Assembly (NCBI GenBank): GCA_937888905.1
Contig: CALATA010000022.1
Span: 186,001 to 250,000 of the forward strand
From: Terrimonas sp937888905
GTDB lineage: Bacteria; Bacteroidota; Bacteroidia; Chitinophagales; Chitinophagaceae
Direction of reading: 5' to 3'
DNA length: 64,000 nt
In this document: piece after piece, positions 32,502-40,667 of the stretch
Position numbering within the stretch: position 1 is the first letter of the stretch
Layout of the letters: the number at the start of each line of letters is the position of its first letter
Translations under genes and position numbers: made by a program
The notes under the pieces: model-generated
Told to the model about the DNA's origin: nothing
Database searches by the model: none
The model's input: the letters and a program-made list of their open reading frames with translations, nothing else

Positions 32502-32630
32502 AAAGTAGAACTTGGAGTTCCGGTTTTACCCGGATTTTTTCGAGGACTTCTTTTCTCAACTTTTTGACCTCTGACGTCTTGCCTCTTTCACAACGATTGC
32601 TTGCCATGTGAATCTTTTTTTGCACCGTTG
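32437..32630 (-). ncRNA. Candidate small RNA B, paralogue of RNA A
   Basis: On the minus strand the motif occurs at 32591-32605 (short form with an insertion), 32568-32583 and 32469-32487, followed by the terminator at 32470-32439. A TAATTTCG (plus 32637-32644) close to the -7 consensus would start a transcript of about 190 bases. The copy at the 5' end opens with ATGGCAAGCAATCG, which begins a 35-codon frame, whereas the two 67-bp copies stop after five codons (MASNR), so translation is not the common property. Confidence 0.4.
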
Positions 32631-32703
32631 CTGATACGAAATTAATACACTTACAACGCTGCCCGTAAACAACTTACGGCTGGTTTATTTATCCCAAACC
32701 GGC

Positions 32704-32711
32704 TATCTTTG
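32704..32711 (+). promoter_or_regulatory. -7 element TATCTTTG for the 524-residue protein gene
   Basis: Exact TAnnTTTG, 44 bases before the ATG at 32755, followed by CCCGC. The leader would be about 38 bases. Confidence 0.45.
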
Positions 32712-32754
32712 CCCGCAAATCCTTGCTGCTCGTGTATTTCACGTTAATTTCCAC

Positions 32755-34329
32755 ATGATGCCCAACCGGCCGGCCGACATATTATTTCAATTGATCCATT
32801 CGCTTGAAAAAGCCGAAAAGAGGCATTTTAAGCTCTATATCACACGCAGTTCAGCCAAGGAAAACCTCAAAGTCGTCCAGCTTTTCGACGCATTGGACAA
32901 AATGGAAGAGTACGATGAGCGCGTTTTGCTCAAAAAACTCCCTGCTGTTACCAAACCACAGCTTGCTAATCTGAAGATCCATCTTTACAAACAGATACTG
33001 GGAAGCCTCCGCCTGCTGAAAGCCGCTGACAGCCTTGATCTTCAGTTGAATGAATTGTTTGACCACGCCCATATCCTGTACAAAAAAGGGCTGTTCCTCC
33101 AGAGCATCCGTATCATCGACAAAGCCAAGGAACTGGCTTACGAAAATCAGAAGTATTTCTTCCTGCCGCAGCTCATTGCTCTGGAAAAACGGATTGAAAA
33201 CCTGCACGTTACCGGTAACTACGGTGAACGGACTATCCAGCTTTCCGTAGAGGCCAATACCGTTAATGAAAAGCTGGACATGGTGTCCCGCCTTTCCGAC
33301 CTGGCGCTCCAGTTGTACGGTTTTTATATCCAGCACGGCCACGCCCGCAACGATGCCGACGAAGAACGCCTGGAAAAATTTTTCCGCGAAAACCTGCCGC
33401 CCGGCGCACCCGACCGCGATGGCTTTTACGAACGCCTTTATCTCTATCAGAGTTATACCTGGTATGCATTCATCCGCCAGGATTTCCTGATGTATTATCG
33501 CTATACACAAAAATGGGTTGACCTGTTTGATGAGTTTCCGGTAGCGCAACGCGTGGAAACCGGTCACTATATCAAAGGCATGCACAACCTGCTCAATGCG
33601 CATTTCGATCTGCGCAATTACGAAAAATTCCAGGTCGATCTGCAACGGTTCGAAGACTTTGCCGCTTCTAAAAGGGTACAGCAAAATGAAAACTTCCGCG
33701 TGCAGTCCTTTGTGTATCTCGCCAGCGCCCGCATTAATTTTCATAACATCACCGGCACCTTCAAAGAAGGACTCAAACTCGTGCCCGGCATCCGCGAAAA
33801 GCTGGCCGAGTACAATATGTTCATCGACCGCCACCGCATCATGGTGGTGAATTATAAAATCGCCACACTGTATTTTGGCAGCGGTGATTATAGTACCTGC
33901 ATCGATTTTCTGCAGGATATTATAAATGAACCAACCGGTTTGCGCAGCGACCTTCAATGTTATGCCCGCCTCGTACACCTGCTCGCTCATTTTGAGCTGG
34001 GAAATATGGACCTGATGGATTCGCTTACCCGCTCGGTGTATCGTTATATGTCGAAAATGCAGAATCTGACGGTGATCGAAGAGGAAATGTTCCGCTTCTT
34101 CCGTAATTCTTTCAAATTTACCCGCAACCAGCAACGCCCCGAGCTGGAGAAATTCCTGGAGAATGTAAAACATCTGGAAGGCAACCGGTTCGAGACAAGA
34201 TCGTTTGCTTACCTCGATATTATTTCCTGGCTGGAAAGCAAGGTGCAGCAGAAACCGATGAGCGAAATTATCCACAACAAGTATCTGAAAAGCAAAAAAA
34301 GAAGATACACCGGCGCGAAAGCCGCCTGA
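32755..34329 (+). CDS. Conserved-type helical repeat protein, function unknown
   Basis: 524 residues (start MMPNRPADILFQLIHSLEK). There is no signal peptide, no membrane segment, and the sequence is almost entirely helical with TPR-like pairs, e.g. LDLQLNELFDHAHILYKKG, GLFLQSIRIIDKAKELAYE, and KIATLYFGSGDYSTCIDFLQ near residue 375. The C-terminus is basic (KYLKSKKRRYTGAKAA). Similar long uncharacterised proteins occur in Bacteroidota, to my knowledge without assigned function. It could be a scaffold or regulator. A long antisense frame is just its shadow. Confidence 0.75.
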   Translation: MMPNRPADILFQLIHSLEKAEKRHFKLYITRSSAKENLKVVQLFDALDKMEEYDERVLLKKLPAVTKPQLANLKIHLYKQILGSLRLLKAADSLDLQLNELFDHAHILYKKGLFLQSIRIIDKAKELAYENQKYFFLPQLIALEKRIENLHVTGNYGERTIQLSVEANTVNEKLDMVSRLSDLALQLYGFYIQHGHARNDADEERLEKFFRENLPPGAPDRDGFYERLYLYQSYTWYAFIRQDFLMYYRYTQKWVDLFDEFPVAQRVETGHYIKGMHNLLNAHFDLRNYEKFQVDLQRFEDFAASKRVQQNENFRVQSFVYLASARINFHNITGTFKEGLKLVPGIREKLAEYNMFIDRHRIMVVNYKIATLYFGSGDYSTCIDFLQDIINEPTGLRSDLQCYARLVHLLAHFELGNMDLMDSLTRSVYRYMSKMQNLTVIEEEMFRFFRNSFKFTRNQQRPELEKFLENVKHLEGNRFETRSFAYLDIISWLESKVQQKPMSEIIHNKYLKSKKRRYTGAKAA

Positions 34330-34395
34330 GGTTTACGATATTTGCGAGGGACCCGCCGGTTCCTTGGGTCGGCGTAATCTCCCCTGACTAATCAC

Positions 34396-34902
34396 ATGAA
34401 AAGAATCATTACCATCTGTGTGCTGGCACTCACATTCGCTGGCATGAATCCCGTGCAGGCCCAGAAAGATTGGGTAAAACAAACCATTGATGGCGCCACC
34501 TCCATCAAATTTCCCAAAGCTGCTGAAAAACTCGGCGACGCAAAAGCGTATCAATACCAGGGCGCAGACAGCATTCACTACGTTGCAGCGCTTATCGACC
34601 TGAATGAAATGGGACTCGATTCCGCTACCGTAATGAGTATGGCCGGAACCGATATGTTTTTTACGCAGGTACAGGAAGGTATTAAACAACAGGCTCCCGG
34701 TATCGAAATCACTACCGCAGAAATCAACAACTGGAAAGATTATCCGGCTTATTACCTGGCCGGTAAAGATGATAAAAATACCGAAGTGTTTATGCGCGTG
34801 ATCTTCCTCGGCAGCCGTATGTTCTCGCTCAATGTTACCGTTCCGGAAGGACAGTCGTCCGCCTCAAAGGATTCGTTTTTCAATTCATTCAGCAACGAAT
34901 AA
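34396..34902 (+). CDS. Exported hypothetical protein
   Basis: 168 residues with a signal peptide (IITICVLALTFAGMNPVQA-Q). The mature part contains a beta-rich fold with SIHYVAALIDLNEMGLDS, YPAYYLAGKDDKNTEVF and MFSLNVTVPEGQ, ending FNSFSNE. The family is not recognised. The pattern resembles small periplasmic stress or lipid-binding domains, but this is weak. It is a single-gene unit closed by a strong terminator. Confidence 0.6.
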   Translation: MKRIITICVLALTFAGMNPVQAQKDWVKQTIDGATSIKFPKAAEKLGDAKAYQYQGADSIHYVAALIDLNEMGLDSATVMSMAGTDMFFTQVQEGIKQQAPGIEITTAEINNWKDYPAYYLAGKDDKNTEVFMRVIFLGSRMFSLNVTVPEGQSSASKDSFFNSFSNE

Positions 34903-34927
34903 TTTCATTTTCAATATTTTCAAAAAA

Positions 34928-34952
34928 GCGGGAGATTTCTCCCGCTTTTTTT
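34928..34952. terminator. Strong bidirectional terminator
   Basis: GCGGGAGA (34928-34935) and TCTCCCGC (34938-34945) form a perfect stem with a two-base loop, A-run before and seven T after. Confidence 0.85.
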
Positions 34953-35019
34953 GCGTTAAAAAAACAAAGACAACGATATTTTATTGGCTGCTGTTTGCCC
35001 CGCTTCGTAACTTGCGCCC

Positions 35020-37368
35020 ATGCATGACTATTTACAAGGTTTGAATGAGCGGCAACGCGAAGCAGTGTTGCACAAGGACGGCCCTATCATGATCGTGGCG
35101 GGTGCCGGTAGCGGTAAAACCAAAGTCCTCACCACCCGCATTGCACACCTGATGGCCTCAGGCGTGGATGCTTTCAATATTCTTGCGCTCACCTTTACCA
35201 ACAAGGCGGCAAAAGAAATGAAGGAACGTATCGAAAAGATCCTGGGCAACAGCGAAGCCCGTAACCTGTACATCGGTACTTTCCACTCCGTGTTTGCACG
35301 CATCCTCCGTTCGGAAGCCACACGCATCGGCTATCCATCCAATTTTACCATTTACGATACCGACGATGCCAAAGGCGTGATCAAAACCGTGATCAACGAA
35401 CTGCATCTCGACGATAAACAATACAAGCCCAACATCGTTTATAATCGCATTTCCTCCGCAAAGAACGCATTGGTGACCGCCCGCGAATACGCGGAAAGTC
35501 CTGCGCTTATGCAGGAAGATATGCGCGCCAACAGGCCTGCCATTGCGCAGATTTATGACGCCTATGTGAAACGCTGCTTTAAGAACGGCGCCATGGACTT
35601 CGACGACCTGTTGCTGAAGTTTTATGAATTACTCAGAGATGTTCCCGATGCACGTAATAAGTACCAGGAAAAATTCCGCTACATCCTCATCGATGAGTAC
35701 CAGGATACCAACCCTGCACAGTACGAAGTGATCAAAATATTGGGCTCACGTTATGAAAACGTGTGCGTGGTGGGTGATGACGCGCAAAGTATTTATTCTT
35801 TCCGCGGTGCCACCATCCAAAACATTTTACAATTCCAGAAAGACTACGACGACGTGAAAGTGGTCATGCTCGAGCAAAACTACCGCAGCTCGAAAACCAT
35901 TCTTAACGTTGCCAACGAAGTGATCTCGAATAACAAAGGACAGATCGAAAAGAAACTGTTCACCGACAACGGACAAGGTGAAAAGATCCGCCTCGTACGC
36001 ACCATGACGGACAACGAAGAAGGAAAGTATGTTGCAGATACTATCCAGGAACAAAAACTGCGCAACCACTACGCCAATAAAGATTTTGCGATCCTTTACC
36101 GCACCAACGCGCAAAGCCGTGCATTCGAAGAAAGCCTTCGCAAAATGGGCATTCCCTATATCATGTACGGCGGCCTTAGCTTCTACCAGCGCAAAGAGGT
36201 GAAAGATATGGTGGCCTACCTGCGCCTCCTCGTTAACCACAGAGACGAAGAAGCACTGAAACGGATTATCAATTATCCCGTACGTGGCATCGGTAAAACA
36301 ACCATCGACAAAACATTGTTGCTGGCAAATGAGCAGGATATTTCCATGTGGGAAGTGCTGGAGAATGCGGCACAGCTTGGTTTCCGTTCGGGTACACTCG
36401 AGGCCATCGAGAACTTTGTAACGATGATCAAAAGTTTCGCCAGCATGCTGCAAACAAAGAATGCTTATGAAGTGGCATTTCATGTAGGCAAGCAGACCAA
36501 CCTCGTAAAAGAATTATTCAACGATAAAAGCACCGAAGGTGTAGCACGCTACGAGAACATCCAGGAGTTGATGAACAGTATCAAGGAATGGGTGGAAAGT
36601 CCCGACAATGAAGACGGTGAGGTAGTGGATAAAAGTCTCGGTTCCTACCTGCAACAGATCACTTTGCTCACCGATGCAGATAACAAAGATCCTAATTCGG
36701 ATTCGGTAAAACTGATGACCATCCACGCGGCAAAAGGCCTCGAGTTCAGTTGCGTGTTCGCAGCCGGGCTGGAAGAGTCGCTTTTCCCCAATGCCATGAG
36801 CATCAACAGCCGTGAAGAACTGGAAGAAGAGCGCCGCCTTTTTTATGTGGTGATCACACGCGCCAAAGAAAGACTCTGGATTTCTTACGCCAATCAGCGT
36901 TATAAATTCGGATCGCTGATACAAAATGAGCCCAGCCGTTTTATTGAAGAATTACCCGATGAATTTGTCGATCGCAGTTTTGCCGGCGGAGGAAGCCGCA
37001 ACAGCGGATTCTCTACTTCCGCATTCGATAGAATGAATGGCGGAGGATGGGGTAAATCATCTTCGGCACAGGCGGAAAAACAATACGGTCCGCCGCCCTC
37101 CCGCAAAAAAGATACACCACCACCTTATCTCGGTCCCAAACCTGTTGTACAAAAAGTGGTGGAGCACAAACCATCGGAAGATTTTGTGCCAACCGATACA
37201 TCCAACCTGCAGGTTGGTCAGAGAGTAGAACACCAGAAGTTTGGTTTCGGTGAAGTGGTGAAGATGGAAGGCGCTTCGCACAATCCGATTGCTACCGTAA
37301 AATTTGAGCACAACGGAGAGAAGAAGATCATGTTGAACTACGCAAAACTGCGTGTACTGGAGCAATAA
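35020..37368 (+). CDS. pcrA: PcrA/UvrD-type DNA helicase
   Basis: 782 residues of a superfamily 1A helicase. Motif I is IVAGAGSGKTKVLTTRI near residue 25, motif II ILIDEYQDTNPAQYE near 225, motif III VVGDDAQSIYSFRGA, motif IV LEQNYRSSKTIL, motif V-VI LMTIHAAKGLEFSCVF and FYVVITRAKERLW. The C-terminus has a Tudor-like piece, LQVGQRVEHQKFGFGEVV, as in PcrA. It unwinds 3'-5' in repair and removes RecA or polymerase from DNA. Start ATG 35020. It stands alone, upstream of the convergent LytTR gene with only a base between stop codons. Confidence 0.93.
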   Translation: MHDYLQGLNERQREAVLHKDGPIMIVAGAGSGKTKVLTTRIAHLMASGVDAFNILALTFTNKAAKEMKERIEKILGNSEARNLYIGTFHSVFARILRSEATRIGYPSNFTIYDTDDAKGVIKTVINELHLDDKQYKPNIVYNRISSAKNALVTAREYAESPALMQEDMRANRPAIAQIYDAYVKRCFKNGAMDFDDLLLKFYELLRDVPDARNKYQEKFRYILIDEYQDTNPAQYEVIKILGSRYENVCVVGDDAQSIYSFRGATIQNILQFQKDYDDVKVVMLEQNYRSSKTILNVANEVISNNKGQIEKKLFTDNGQGEKIRLVRTMTDNEEGKYVADTIQEQKLRNHYANKDFAILYRTNAQSRAFEESLRKMGIPYIMYGGLSFYQRKEVKDMVAYLRLLVNHRDEEALKRIINYPVRGIGKTTIDKTLLLANEQDISMWEVLENAAQLGFRSGTLEAIENFVTMIKSFASMLQTKNAYEVAFHVGKQTNLVKELFNDKSTEGVARYENIQELMNSIKEWVESPDNEDGEVVDKSLGSYLQQITLLTDADNKDPNSDSVKLMTIHAAKGLEFSCVFAAGLEESLFPNAMSINSREELEEERRLFYVVITRAKERLWISYANQRYKFGSLIQNEPSRFIEELPDEFVDRSFAGGGSRNSGFSTSAFDRMNGGGWGKSSSAQAEKQYGPPPSRKKDTPPPYLGPKPVVQKVVEHKPSEDFVPTDTSNLQVGQRVEHQKFGFGEVVKMEGASHNPIATVKFEHNGEKKIMLNYAKLRVLEQ

Positions 37369-37369
37369 T

Positions 37370-38095
37370 TCAAACCGTTCCGCCAAGCACTTTCAACACA
37401 TTATTTTTATAAAGCTTACCGATCGGGATGGCCGCTTTGGCCGTCTCGATCGTTTCTGCATTAAAGGAGCGTATGCCATTGATGGAAACGATAAACGACC
37501 GGTGTACGCGGATAAAGCCGGTTTCGGGCAACATCGCTTCCACCGAACTCAGCGATTGTTTGGTGATGAGCATGCCGCCGGTTGTAAATACCCGCACATA
37601 ATCTTTCATGCTTTCCACATACAACAACTCGGATAACATCACTTTCACCATTTTGCGGTCCACGCGGAAATACACAAACGATTCGGGTTGCGCTGCAGGC
37701 TGAACGGTTGGGCGTGCAGCCGGCGCGGGCATTTGTCCGAAAGCCTTGTCTACCGCGCGCAAAAAACGTTCGAAAGGAATCGGTTTCACGAGGTAGTCCA
37801 CCACATCGAGTTCATACGCATGCAACGCATATTCTGTGTAGGCTGTGGTGAAAATCACTTTGGGACGATTCTTCAGGCTTTTCAAAAAATCAATTCCGCT
37901 GAGTTGCGGCATACGGATGTCGAGAAAAATAAGATCTGCCGAGTCGCGTTGAAGAAAACTGAATGCTTCGAGGGCATTGCCACATTCTCCCGCCAGTTCG
38001 AGAGAAGGCAATTGTTCAATATAACGCCGGATGATCTCCCGCGCAGGCGGTTCATCATCCACAATCAGGCATCTTACAGAGGGGTTCTCAGACAT
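37370..38095 (-). CDS. LytTR-family response regulator
   Basis: 241 residues. The receiver domain holds the phospho-acceptor Asp in LIFLDIRMPQLSG and the Lys of VKPIPFERFL. The C-terminal ~100 residues are a LytTR DNA-binding domain (YFRVDRKMVKVMLSELLYVE, VHRSFIVSINGI). It should bind 9-bp direct repeats; two such sites lie upstream of this operon. The start overlaps the kinase stop by 8 bases, so translational coupling is likely. Cytoplasmic. Confidence 0.92.
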   Translation of the reverse strand: MSENPSVRCLIVDDEPPAREIIRRYIEQLPSLELAGECGNALEAFSFLQRDSADLIFLDIRMPQLSGIDFLKSLKNRPKVIFTTAYTEYALHAYELDVVDYLVKPIPFERFLRAVDKAFGQMPAPAARPTVQPAAQPESFVYFRVDRKMVKVMLSELLYVESMKDYVRVFTTGGMLITKQSLSSVEAMLPETGFIRVHRSFIVSINGIRSFNAETIETAKAAIPIGKLYKNNVLKVLGGTV

Positions 38096-39248
38096 GGGGC
38101 TGGTTTTCGGCGGCTATGGACCCGGGTTGTATTTGTTTGATACGTACCAGTTCCACTTTCATATTGATGATAAAAACTTCTTCTTCCTGCTGCATTTGTA
38201 ACTCGTGGCGACCGGGATAAAGCAACTGCAAACGTTTACGTACGTTTTGAAGACCGATGCCTCCGTTTTCTCCCGGAATGGTGCTGCCGGCAGATTTTCC
38301 ATTCAGCAATTTTAAAAAAAGAACATTGTCTTCGATACGGGCCGACAACGTGATCCACGGTTGATCGATGATATCGCTGGTGCCGTGTTTAAAACTGTTT
38401 TCGATCAGCGGCAACAGCAACAACGGGGCAATATACAATTCATTGTCCTGATCAGGTAATTCAACATGCAGATCGAGGCGGTTGCCGTAACGCACTTTTT
38501 CCAGGTCGATGTATTCCCTGATGAGGTGGAACTCGCGGAACAACGGTACTACGGGTTTGTTGCTTTCATACAACATAAACCGCAGCATAGCTGAAAGACC
38601 GGTCACCATTTTGGCGGCTGCCGGTGATTTATCCTGTGTAAGGGAAAAAATGTTGTTGAGCGTATTAAACAGAAAATGCGGATGCACCTGTGCTTTCAAT
38701 AATTGTAACTGGCTTTCGGTGTTTTCTTTTTGCAGTTGCAGGTTGCGTTCCTGTTTTTCATACAATGTTTTCATGAGTTTAATGGCTACCGCAAAACCCG
38801 CAACCGTGATGCCTCCGCGCAAACCGGCCATCATGGCCATGTGAAACGAAGCCCAGCTTGGCCAGAAAGATTTCCGTGGCTCCATCATATAAAAATCGGA
38901 AACGGTATTGATCACCGTGAACTTCACCAATGCCGAAGTGCCGGCGGCCAGTAAAAAGCAGCAAACCACCATAATCGCGGCCTGTCCGTATTTCTGCCGC
39001 ATGATAAAACGCGGCACTACAAAATAGATCAGGAGATAAGAAAGCATGATGTGCACGATGAGATAAACCAACGATTCCATCATGGACACGGGCAGATGCG
39101 AAAGATAATCGCCTGCCGTGCGCGCGGCAATGAATGAATACAGGAAGGACAGTGACAGCCACCACACGGCCCAGAAAGTGAGGTGACGACGCAGCCGCCA
39201 TTTACGTTCCCTGGAAAAAATAAACGGGTATTGATCCATAGCTGACAT
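38088..39248 (-). CDS. LytS/YehU-type sensor histidine kinase
   Basis: 386 residues: four N-terminal membrane helices (WAVWWLSLSFLYSFIAA, LIVHIMLSYLLIYFVV, AIMVVCCFLLAAGTSALV, and a fourth near residue 150), then a short coiled coil and a His_kinase domain. The phospho-acceptor His lies in VHPHFLFNTLNNIFSLTQ, and the ATPase has LLLPLIENSFKHG and NGGIGLQNVRKRLQLLYPG. It signals to the LytTR regulator encoded next to it. The first ATG at 39248 or the one nine bases on may be used. The membrane part has no recognisable ligand-binding domain. Confidence 0.9.
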   Translation of the reverse strand: MSAMDQYPFIFSRERKWRLRRHLTFWAVWWLSLSFLYSFIAARTAGDYLSHLPVSMMESLVYLIVHIMLSYLLIYFVVPRFIMRQKYGQAAIMVVCCFLLAAGTSALVKFTVINTVSDFYMMEPRKSFWPSWASFHMAMMAGLRGGITVAGFAVAIKLMKTLYEKQERNLQLQKENTESQLQLLKAQVHPHFLFNTLNNIFSLTQDKSPAAAKMVTGLSAMLRFMLYESNKPVVPLFREFHLIREYIDLEKVRYGNRLDLHVELPDQDNELYIAPLLLLPLIENSFKHGTSDIIDQPWITLSARIEDNVLFLKLLNGKSAGSTIPGENGGIGLQNVRKRLQLLYPGRHELQMQQEEEVFIINMKVELVRIKQIQPGSIAAENQPHV

Positions 39249-39299
39249 AAAAGTAAAAATGCTTGTGTAAAATCGCCGTTCAGGATGTTGGTTAATCGT

Positions 39300-39329
39300 C
39301 CAACGGTGGATTTCCGGCGACCAACGGTG
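39300..39329 (-). promoter_or_regulatory. LytTR-type direct repeats upstream of the kinase/regulator operon
   Basis: CCAACGGTG occurs at 39300-39308 and 39321-39329, exactly 21 bases apart. On the minus strand this reads CACCGTTGG twice, which fits the LytTR binding pattern (A/T)(A/C)(C/A)GTTN(A/G)(T/C); one copy fits fully (ACCGTTGGT) and one has a single mismatch. It lies 52 bases upstream of the kinase start. Confidence 0.6.
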
Positions 39330-39336
39330 ACAAAAT

Positions 39337-39364
39337 AAAAAAGGCCCGCCTGAAAAGGCCGGCC
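39337..39364 (-). terminator. Terminator of the 109-residue exported protein gene
   Basis: On the minus strand GGCCGGCC and GGCGGGCC pair with one mismatch around TTTTCA, followed by TTTTTTATTTT. It lies 22 bases beyond the stop codon at 39386. Confidence 0.6.
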
Positions 39365-39385
39365 GTATGGGTAATTAAAACATCG

Positions 39386-39715
39386 TCAGTTTTCGAGCGC
39401 CTTCCGGACCATGGCCGTTTCGTTGCCGGATTTCTGTTGTTGCCAGGCAACTACAGCCTGTTCCAGCACCGATTTCAATTTCATCCGCACTTTACGCCGT
39501 TCCAGGTTCAGTTTTACACCGCTGAGTTTTTCTTCATACACCAGCACGTCATCATTGTTATAAAAACGGATGCTGTGTTCGAGTGGTTGTTGTTTATTGG
39601 ATTCAGCCACCCAATAACCTTGGGCGGAAACCCAGCGCGGCGTGCGGCCGGCTACCTGGGCAGAAAGCTGCATGGCAGCGAGCAGGGTAAAGACAAAGAG
39701 GAGGATCTTTTTCAT
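39386..39715 (-). CDS. Small exported hypothetical protein
   Basis: 109 residues with a signal peptide (ILLFVFTLLAAMQLSA-Q). The mature domain shows GYWVAESNKQQPLEHSIRFYNNDDVLVYEEKL, a short beta-rich stretch, and a helical end with a basic patch (NLERRKVRMKLKSVLEQ). The family is not recognised. It is a single-gene unit. The region upstream to 39884 (about 170 bases) contains no recognisable gene. Confidence 0.55.
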   Translation of the reverse strand: MKKILLFVFTLLAAMQLSAQVAGRTPRWVSAQGYWVAESNKQQPLEHSIRFYNNDDVLVYEEKLSGVKLNLERRKVRMKLKSVLEQAVVAWQQQKSGNETAMVRKALEN

Positions 39716-39884
39716 AATTCAAATTTTTGCATGTCGTCAATGAACCAAAACTACTAGCGCAAAAACGTGAACAAATCCTAAAATCGTCAGGACCAACGCG
39801 GAAGAACACCGACGACAGGATTTCGTCGCTTAAAAGGAAAACAGGAGACGAACGGCTTTGGTCGACGATTCTTTTCGTAGACAG

Positions 39885-39930
39885 ATAGATTTTTATCTAT
39901 TGTCCATAGACAAATATTATCAAAATCTAT
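39885..39930 (+). promoter_or_regulatory. OxyR-like ATAG/CTAT array upstream of ahpC
   Basis: ATAG at 39885-39888, CTAT at 39897-39900, ATAG at 39906-39909 and CTAT at 39927-39930. The first pair frames a perfect dyad, ATAGAT-TTTT-ATCTAT. The order ATAG-CTAT-ATAG-CTAT is that of the OxyR tetramer site known in E. coli, although the spacings (8, 5 and 17) differ from the classic 7-7-7. Confidence 0.45.
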
Positions 39931-39942
39931 AACGGAGGTTTC

Positions 39943-39950
39943 TATATTTG
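39943..39950 (+). promoter_or_regulatory. -7 element TATATTTG of ahpC
   Basis: Exact TAnnTTTG, 12 bases downstream of the last CTAT element and 75 bases before the ahpC ATG. No TTG-type -33 element is present, as expected for a promoter that needs an activator. Confidence 0.5.
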
Positions 39951-40024
39951 CACCCTCTAACAGGGCCGTCTCCGGCCCGGTCTTGCCTCAAACATAATTT
40001 TCATTTTAATAAATCATCATCGTC

Positions 40025-40594
40025 ATGAGCAACAGAGTATTGTCCATCGGAAGCACCTTTCCTGCCTTTAAGAAGAAAGCAGTCGTATCGATCGAAAAAG
40101 GAAAAGAATTTATTGAACTGACCAATGAACACGCAAGCAAGGACGGCAAGTGGACCGTTATGTTCTGGTGGCCGAAAGATTTCACTTTCGTGTGCCCTAC
40201 TGAAATTGCCGAATTCAACAAAAAGACCAGCGACTTCGAAGACCGTGATACGGTGCTGATCGGCGCTTCAACAGATTCTGAATTTGTTCATGCTGCCTGG
40301 AGAAGAGACCACGCTGATCTGCGCGACCTGAAATTCCCCATGCTGGCCGACACCTCTAAATCGCTCGCTGAAGAACTGGGTATCCTCGATGCGGAAGAGA
40401 AAATCGCTTACCGTGCTACTTTCATCATCGACCCGCAGGGTATCGTTCGCTGGGTAAGCGTATACGACCTGAATGTAGGCCGTAACGTACAGGAAGTACT
40501 GCGCGTACTGGATGCGCTGCAAACAGACGAACTGTGCCCCTGCAACTGGAAACAGGGTGAAGAAACCCTGACTGCCCAGCTCAGCATGAATTAA
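40025..40594 (+). CDS. ahpC: Peroxiredoxin AhpC (mycobacterial type)
   Basis: 189 residues. The peroxidatic Cys is in KDFTFVCPTEIAEF near residue 55, with DSEFVHAAWRRDHADLRDL and NVQEVLRVLDALQTDELCPCNW, the resolving Cys region, following. The pattern is like mycobacterial AhpC, which is recycled by AhpD rather than AhpF; the next gene is an AhpD, which supports this. It reduces hydrogen peroxide and alkyl hydroperoxides in the cytoplasm. An OxyR-like operator is upstream. Confidence 0.92.
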   Translation: MSNRVLSIGSTFPAFKKKAVVSIEKGKEFIELTNEHASKDGKWTVMFWWPKDFTFVCPTEIAEFNKKTSDFEDRDTVLIGASTDSEFVHAAWRRDHADLRDLKFPMLADTSKSLAEELGILDAEEKIAYRATFIIDPQGIVRWVSVYDLNVGRNVQEVLRVLDALQTDELCPCNWKQGEETLTAQLSMN

Positions 40595-40615
40595 TTCTTC
40601 CAAACAAGTCTGGAA

Positions 40616-40645
40616 AAAAAGCCAGCTAGTTGGCTGGCTTTTTAT
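40616..40645 (+). terminator. Terminator between ahpC and ahpD
   Basis: GCCAGC (40621-40626) pairs with GCTGGC (40633-40638), A-run before (extending pairing) and T-rich end (TTTTTATTT) after. It sits in the 73-base gap between the two genes, so read-through into ahpD would be partial. Confidence 0.7.
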
Positions 40646-40667
40646 TTACCCCGATAAAAATTTTATC

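Noticed and set aside
32413..32541. Plus-strand small RNA from TATTTTCG (32413) to the TCCGG/CCGGA hairpin (about 32519-32540)
   Set aside because: Possible, but only one of the two repeat units has a matching plus-strand terminator at this place, whereas the minus-strand terminator is in both; kept as a weaker alternative.
32851..34275. Long antisense frame opposite the 524-residue protein
   Set aside because: It mirrors the codon bias of the real gene and gives no family or signal.
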